From the NCBI RefSeq assembly GCF_041435015.1, contig NZ_CP107989.1, positions 10,044,001 to 10,108,000 on the forward strand: 64,000 nucleotides of DNA. Direction: 5' to 3'. This DNA comes from Streptomyces canus (GTDB lineage Bacteria > Actinomycetota > Actinomycetes > Streptomycetales > Streptomycetaceae). A program made the translations under genes and the position numbers. Below the pieces are notes generated by a model, which searched no databases, was not told the DNA's origin, and was given only the letters and a program-made list of their open reading frames with translations. Of this stretch, positions 59,455 through 64,000 are shown piece after piece (position 1 is the stretch's first letter; the number at the start of each line of letters is the position of its first letter).

Positions 59455-59846
59455 GGGTCACGGACCGTGCCGCGCAGCCGGTCGTGGAACTCGGCGATCA
59501 GCCCGTGCTCGCGCCAGCGGCGGAAGAAGGTGTAGACCCGGGCCCATGCGGGGAAGTCGGCGGGCACGGCCCGCAATGAGATCCCGCCCGCGACCAGGTA
59601 GCGGATCGCGTCCAACTGCTGCCGGTGGCAGTAGCCCTCGGGCCGTCCACCCCGCCCCTGGAACCAGGCCGGCACCGGCAGCAACGGCCGGCCGGCCACC
59701 CACTCCGCGTCCGTCATGTCCGACGGACACTCGCGCACCCGGTCCGGATGGTCGGCCGTGTTGCCGTACACGTGCGCAAGGCAATCGCACGACACGGCGG
59801 GCGAGTTGAAGTCAACGTGCTCGGGCACGTACCGCCCTGCTTTCAC
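59455..59846 (-). pseudogene. N-terminal fragment of an IS5-type transposase
   Basis: The minus-strand frame from ATG 59846 reads VSCDCLAHVYGNTADHPDRV, MTDAEWVAGRPLLPVPAWFQ, GRGGRPEGYCHRQQLDAIRY and VYTFFRRWREHGLIAEFHDR, the helix-rich N-terminal domain of this transposase group. Homology ends abruptly at RLRGTVRD near 59460, where it joins the broken coiled-coil gene; the catalytic core is absent. Confidence 0.82.
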
Positions 59847-59924
59847 GCGCGGATACCGCCGCAGTCACCCGATCGAGACTCCCGTTCGATCGACAGCCTT
59901 CGAGATCGGTACGGGCACAACCAC

Positions 59925-60428
59925 TTACGTGTCGGGATGCTCCGGCAGGGCGAGCCAGTCCGACCAGGAGATCTCGCGGCCGAGGAAGCGCGGCTGCTCG
60001 AAGGGCCAGTCGGCGACGATCCACTGCGGCACCAGCGCGTCGAGGGCCTGCTCGACCTTGCTGCCCACCAGCTCGTCCACTACCCACCAGGAGATCTCGC
60101 CGTCCGCGTCGGCCCTCTCCGGTGGGTCGATGTAGACACAGCCGAGCAGAGCTGTCTCCGCCGCGTCGAACAGCGCGTAGTTGAAGGACTGGTGTGCGGC
60201 GATCTCCTTCTCGTGCCGCAACAGGTCGGCCTGGTCGGCCTCGTAGGTCATGGTGGCCGCGGGCCAGCCCCAGGCCGGGCCGAAGATGGTCCACAGCCGC
60301 TCGCGCGAACCCATCACAGCCGGATAGTCGAGCGGGGTGTCCGCCTCCCGGATCGGCCGCAGGTGATGACCACCGCCCGGCAGCGGTACCAGGACGGGGT
60401 GGACGAAGTCATCGGGAAGCCAGCTCAT
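59925..60428 (-). CDS. GNAT-family N-acetyltransferase
   Basis: A 167-residue protein fitting the acetyl-CoA-dependent GNAT fold: HHLRPIREADTPLDYPAVMG at the N-terminus, a central NYALFDAAETALLGCVYIDP strand pair, and GEISWWVVDELVGSKVEQAL in place of the usual acetyl-CoA-binding segment. The loop lacks the strict Q/RxxGxG/A pyrophosphate motif, so activity is uncertain. ATG 60428 is used. It stands isolated between insertion-sequence fragments and a divergently transcribed hydrolase. Confidence 0.7.
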   Translation of the reverse strand: MSWLPDDFVHPVLVPLPGGGHHLRPIREADTPLDYPAVMGSRERLWTIFGPAWGWPAATMTYEADQADLLRHEKEIAAHQSFNYALFDAAETALLGCVYIDPPERADADGEISWWVVDELVGSKVEQALDALVPQWIVADWPFEQPRFLGREISWSDWLALPEHPDT

Positions 60429-60667
60429 GGAGCCCGACCGTAGCAGCGCGCGGCCGTCCGCTCCCCTGGATTTTCCCCGCATACCGCCAGGCCCTGCTCT
60501 CATGCCGGGCAGGCGAGCGCGATCCCCGCAACTACCGGGCTTTTCTCGGACTGGCACCCGCCCTGTTTTGCTACAAAACGACGCGCCCGCCTCACCACGT
60601 AGGACACGGTCTTAGCACGCTCTTTAACCTTTGGCGGAGCCTCAATGACACCGGTAGGTTCTCCGCG

Positions 60668-61537
60668 GTGACCTTGATGGAGACGCAGGGCCTCGCGTCG
60701 ATGACCGACGAGGCGCAGTTACGTTGGATGGCGTTGGGCGACACGACTCGGCAGCCGCCGGTGGTCATGCTCCACGGCGGTCCGGGGCTGCCGGACTATC
60801 TGGGCGATGTCGCCCCCATGGTCGCGGACCTCGCGCCCGTGTACCGATACGACCAGCGTGGCACAGGCCAATCCCCGTGGCAGGGCCGCCATTCCTTCGC
60901 CCGGCATGTCGACGATCTCGCCGAGCTGCTCGACGCATGGGACGTTCCCAAGGCCGTGCTGATCGGGCACTCCTACGGCACTGATCTGGCGAGCCGGTTC
61001 TGTCTGACACATCCTGACCGGGTTGCCGCGATGCTGCTGATGTGCGGGCCGTTCGTCGGTGATTGGCGTACCGGGGACCGAGCGGAGCGCGGACGCCGCA
61101 TGTCCGCAGCCCAGCAGGAGCAGCTCCGCGCGTTGGAGGAGTTGCCGCACCGCACGGAGGAGCAGGAAGTCGAGCTGCTCACCCTGGCCTGGTTCACCGA
61201 CCACGCCGATCCCGAACGCGGGTGGCACTGGGCAGCGCAGGGTGCCCGGCGGCGTCGCCCCATCAACTGGGCGATGAACAGCGAGCTCGGCAAGGAAGGC
61301 CGCGCGGACCCGCTCGATGAACATCTTGCCGAGCTCCGCGCATGCCTGCCCGCGCGGGCGGAGCTCCTCGGTGGAGCCGACGACCCCCGTCCTGTGGCGG
61401 CGCTTGAAGTACTCGCACTCAGGCTCGACATTCCGCTGACCCGGGTCGACGACGCCGGGCACGAGCCCTGGTTGGAGCAGCCCAACACCATGCGGGCGCA
61501 CCTTCGGCGCTTCGTGCAACGCACGGTGGGCTCATAG
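60668..61537 (+). CDS. Alpha/beta hydrolase, proline iminopeptidase-like, with TTA codon
   Basis: A protein of about 289 residues. The oxyanion/cap motif HGGPGLPDYLG, RYDQRGTGQS, the nucleophile elbow GHSYGTDLA and a late DDAGHEPWLEQ (His) match proline iminopeptidase-type hydrolases. Possible starts are GTG 60668, ATG 60677 and ATG 60701; GTG 60668 is used because GGTAGG lies about 9 bases upstream. Codon 18 is TTA (60719-60721), rare in Streptomyces and read by the bldA tRNA, so expression may depend on developmental stage. The substrate is unknown. Confidence 0.82.
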   Translation: MTLMETQGLASMTDEAQLRWMALGDTTRQPPVVMLHGGPGLPDYLGDVAPMVADLAPVYRYDQRGTGQSPWQGRHSFARHVDDLAELLDAWDVPKAVLIGHSYGTDLASRFCLTHPDRVAAMLLMCGPFVGDWRTGDRAERGRRMSAAQQEQLRALEELPHRTEEQEVELLTLAWFTDHADPERGWHWAAQGARRRRPINWAMNSELGKEGRADPLDEHLAELRACLPARAELLGGADDPRPVAALEVLALRLDIPLTRVDDAGHEPWLEQPNTMRAHLRRFVQRTVGS

Positions 61538-61717
61538 GGCTTCGACCGGATTGCCGGCCGGCCTCATCCCCGGCTGTCGGCATCGCGGCAGGGCTGGCGT
61601 CGAAATGGTCCTCGAACCAGGCCGCTCACCTGGGTGTTCGCCGGACACCGAGGCGGCCTTCATCTGATCATGTGCTCCGACCAAGGACACACATGAGCAC
61701 GACGAAGGCCGTTGAAG

Positions 61718-61921
61718 GTGAGTTTGCTGCCTGATCATGTTCCAGGGGAGGCGTTCGCGAAAGCGTCACGCTTCCGGGAGGGTTTACTCGACTGCCCGAC
61801 CACGCGGGGGGACGAACTGTTCGACCTCGCCGACGCGTTGCTGCGCGCGGGCGGACCGGTGACGGCGCCGGTCGACCTGACGCTGGTGGCTGAGCACCCG
61901 CGCGGACACGGCGCGATGTAG
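61718..61921 (+). pseudogene. N-terminal fragment of an IS701-type transposase
   Basis: From GTG 61718 a 67-residue frame reads SLLPDHVPGEAFAKASRFRE, then DELFDLADALLRAGGPVTAP and VDLTLVAEHPRGHGAM, the start of IS701-type transposases, and ends in TAG where the parent would continue. The catalytic part is missing here; a middle fragment of the same family lies at 34061-34576. Confidence 0.72.
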
Positions 61922-62354
61922 GCATGTCCGTGTCGGCGAGTTGGGATCGTTGTTGTCGCTCGTTCTTGTGGTCGTCGTGACGCGAGCGGGAGCATGGTGC
62001 GCGAGGCGCGCAGCGCGGGGGCGCCTGGGCCCCCGTTGAGTTTGTTCCGCTTTTGACGGGCGCCATCGGTGTGGTGGCGGTGGCCAGGCCGCGAGTGCGG
62101 TCTCGTACTCGGCGGGACTGCGGTAGCCGAGGCTGCTGTGCAGTCGGTGCAAGGTGTACCAGCCCTATGGTGGCGAAGAACGACCCGGCCGCTGCCGTCC
62201 GCGAGAGCGTCGCCAGCCCGCGGGCCCTGGAGGAGCGCGCCGCGCGGGTGCCGCTGGACGAGCTGCGCGAGCGCAGTTCCGGCACGACGCGATGGCCGTG
62301 CAACGCATCGTGCGCACCGCGCTGTTCGGCTGGGGGCCGGACTGCATCGGATGG
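61922..62354. other. Insertion-sequence graveyard without intact gene
   Basis: Apart from the IS3 fragment at 62084-62161, a plus-strand stretch from about 62167 reads VAKNDPAAAVRESVASPRAL and RVPLDELRER, protein-like but truncated and unassigned. It ends against the 3' end of the GH43 gene. Confidence 0.4.
62084..62161 (-). pseudogene. C-terminal scrap of an IS3-family transposase
   Basis: Twenty-six codons read WYTLHRLHSSLGYRSPAEYE followed by TALAAW, the near-universal end of IS3-family OrfB transposases. Nothing of the rve catalytic core precedes it. Confidence 0.85.
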
Positions 62355-63974
62355 TCAGGGCGTGCTCAACTCGAAGCGTTCCACCAGCACTTCGCCGCCG
62401 AGGGCCTGGGTGGCGTGGTTGAAGACGGCGAAGCGGTAGCCCAGGAAGAACTCCCACGCGTTGGTCATGGTGAAGGCGGGGCCGAGCGGGGTGAAGGTGG
62501 TGCCGTCGGTGCTGTAGGAGAACGTCGCCTGGCGGCCCGATTCCGGGCTGATGTCGGCGGTGGCGCGCAGCCAGACGCGGCTGCCGGACGCGGGGAGGTC
62601 GGCGCGGGCCTGCTCGGTGCCGGTGCCGGTGGTGTTCCAGCTGGCGTCCATGGTCAGGCCGTCGAACATCACCAGCCTGCTGACGCCGTTTTGCCGCGTG
62701 ACGCCGATCCAGGCGGAGGAGTCGCGCAGCATCGCCAGCCCGGCCCGGTCGCCGTCCGCCATCCCGGAGCAGTCGAGCACGACGGTCGCGGTGGAGGCGG
62801 GACCCTGGATGCGGCGGGTGAGGGTGTTACGGGCGTTGTAGAGGTCGTCGGTGACGGTGGCGGTCCTGAGGGTAAGCCCGTTGTCGACGGTGAACGCGGC
62901 GGTGTCGGGGTTGTGGTTCCACTCCCAGTACGGCGCCAGCGCCGTCCCCTCGAAGGTGTCGGAGCCGGTCATCGGCGGGAGCGGGTGCGGGGTGACCGGG
63001 TAGGGGTATGTCTCGCCCCACGCGCCGTCGACGAGCTGGAGCTCGGGCCAGCCCTCGGCGTCCCAGGTGACCGGGGCCAGGGCGGGGACGCGGCCGCCGG
63101 GATAGGCGTCGATGAAGCCCATGTAGTACCAGTCGCCGTTCGGGGTGTCGACCAGCGCGCCCTGGTGCGGCACGCCGCCGCCAGGGATCGGGCGGGGCAG
63201 GTCCCACAGCACCTCCCGCATCTCGTACGGGCCGAAGGGGCCTGAGGTGGACTGCCAGATGTACTGCCCGGCGGTGCCGTCGGCCGGGCGGGTGACGAAG
63301 ATGTAGTAGTTCCCGTTGATCTTGTAGAAGCGGGAGCCCTCCATCAGGCCGAACTCGTCGGGCTTGGTGAGCACGTGCTCGGACCTGACCTCGGTGCGCA
63401 TGTCCGGGGCGAGCTGCGCGACGTGGATCTCGTTCGCGCCGTACGCCACGTACGGGGTGTCGTCGTCGAAGAGCAGCCCCGCGTCGTAGTAGATGCTGCC
63501 GATCTCGGCGTGCCGGGTCCAGGGGCCCGCCGCGTCGGTGGCGCTGTATACGTACGACCGCTGGAAGCCGATCTGGCCCAGCCAGTAGAAGGTCTTGTCG
63601 CTGGGGCGGTAGCGCATCGAGGACGCCCAGATGCCCTGGACGTACGCCCGTCCGCCGTTGAGGTCGTATGCGTCGCCGAAGTCGAGGACCGGCACCGAGT
63701 GGCCGATGAACTCCCAGTTGACCAGGTCGTAGGAGCGCAGGACGGGCGCGCCCGGCGAGTAGTGCATGGTCGAGCCGGTGTAGTAGTACGTGTCGCCGAC
63801 GCGGATGACCTCGAGGTCGGCGAAGTCCTGCCAGATCACCGGGTTGGTGAACTGCTCCTGCTGGGCCGTCGTGGCCGCCGCCGCGCGCATCGCCGGCAGT
63901 GTGGCGCCCGCGACCAGGCCGGCGGTGGCCGCCATGACTCTCCGGCGGCTGTGGGGGTGTTGGAGCCAGGACAT
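62355..63974 (-). CDS. Secreted GH43-family glycoside hydrolase
   Basis: A 539-residue exported glycosidase. SRRRVMAATAGLVAGATLPA is a Tat-type signal. Residues about 40-330 form a five-bladed propeller with GH43 landmarks: NPVIWQDFADLEVIRVGDTY (catalytic-base region), YYDAGLLFDDDTPYVAYG (pKa-modulating Asp region) and LMEGSRFYKINGNYYIF (general-acid Glu). A C-terminal lectin-like beta-sandwich (about 345-539) resembles the xylosidase C-terminal domain. The likely substrate is arabinoxylan or xylo-oligosaccharide, which is inference. ATG 63974 follows GAGGAAG by about 11 bases. Confidence 0.9.
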   Translation of the reverse strand: MSWLQHPHSRRRVMAATAGLVAGATLPAMRAAAATTAQQEQFTNPVIWQDFADLEVIRVGDTYYYTGSTMHYSPGAPVLRSYDLVNWEFIGHSVPVLDFGDAYDLNGGRAYVQGIWASSMRYRPSDKTFYWLGQIGFQRSYVYSATDAAGPWTRHAEIGSIYYDAGLLFDDDTPYVAYGANEIHVAQLAPDMRTEVRSEHVLTKPDEFGLMEGSRFYKINGNYYIFVTRPADGTAGQYIWQSTSGPFGPYEMREVLWDLPRPIPGGGVPHQGALVDTPNGDWYYMGFIDAYPGGRVPALAPVTWDAEGWPELQLVDGAWGETYPYPVTPHPLPPMTGSDTFEGTALAPYWEWNHNPDTAAFTVDNGLTLRTATVTDDLYNARNTLTRRIQGPASTATVVLDCSGMADGDRAGLAMLRDSSAWIGVTRQNGVSRLVMFDGLTMDASWNTTGTGTEQARADLPASGSRVWLRATADISPESGRQATFSYSTDGTTFTPLGPAFTMTNAWEFFLGYRFAVFNHATQALGGEVLVERFELSTP

Positions 63975-64000
63975 GCGAGATCAGCTTCCTCACGTGTGGG

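Noticed and set aside
1..64000. CRISPR array or phage integrase/attachment site
   Set aside because: No regularly spaced direct repeats with spacers, no cas genes, no integrase and no tRNA were seen.

Overview
The window is high-GC actinobacterial DNA, most consistent with a Streptomyces chromosome. It shows strong G/C third-position bias, long antisense reading frames that are only codon-bias shadows, many GTG starts, very large secreted proteins, a LAL-type LuxR regulator, and scraps of Streptomyces-type insertion sequences. No tRNA, rRNA, CRISPR array or intact transposase was seen.

Layout. 1-3.7 kb: a translationally coupled membrane operon (DedA, two PAP2 phosphatases, start of an OmpR-type response regulator) diverges from a BlaI-type repressor/M56 peptidase pair, with two palindromes between them. 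3.7-6.6 kb: two tiny reading frames, an aldo/keto reductase beside a frameshifted relative, and an ArsR regulator diverging from a 33-codon ORF over two palindromic boxes. 6.6-15.9 kb: a mirror-image secreted locus. Two units, each a small secreted protein followed by a trypsin-fold protein lacking catalytic His and Ser, point outward from a 1,121-residue Ala-rich ALF-repeat protein. The mature parts of the two small genes form a 363-bp inverted repeat with one mismatch. 16.2-19.2 kb: a secreted protein with two nuclease-like domains, then a DUF1963-like protein. 19.6-27.4 kb: repeat proteins (a PQQ propeller protein, a helical-repeat protein, a WD40 protein), a membrane protein, a lipoprotein and a 117-bp MITE-like element.

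27.6-38.9 kb: a LAL regulator; a TetR/carboxylesterase divergon with a palindromic operator; a second lipoprotein; small secreted proteins; an AraC regulator; three transposase fragments. 39.1-44.7 kb: a TetR repressor diverges, over two palindromes, from an operon for a PaoABC-type molybdenum aldehyde oxidoreductase and its XdhC-family cofactor chaperone. 45-58.8 kb: two giant secreted proteins transcribed divergently, a 2,048-residue protein (SGNH-like plus two LamG domains) and a 2,229-residue RHS protein with a deaminase-like C-terminus. The RHS gene converges on an acidic protein of unknown function across a 21-bp perfect-stem hairpin. 59-62.3 kb: insertion-sequence fragments around a GNAT acetyltransferase and an alpha/beta hydrolase with an early TTA codon. 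62.4-64 kb: a Tat-type secreted GH43 glycosidase.

The most unusual structure is the mirror-image locus at 6.6-15.9 kb. Recombination between its inverted repeats would invert the central gene and swap promoters and signal peptides between the two outward units, so it is the best candidate here for an undescribed system. The RHS/deaminase region is the second candidate.
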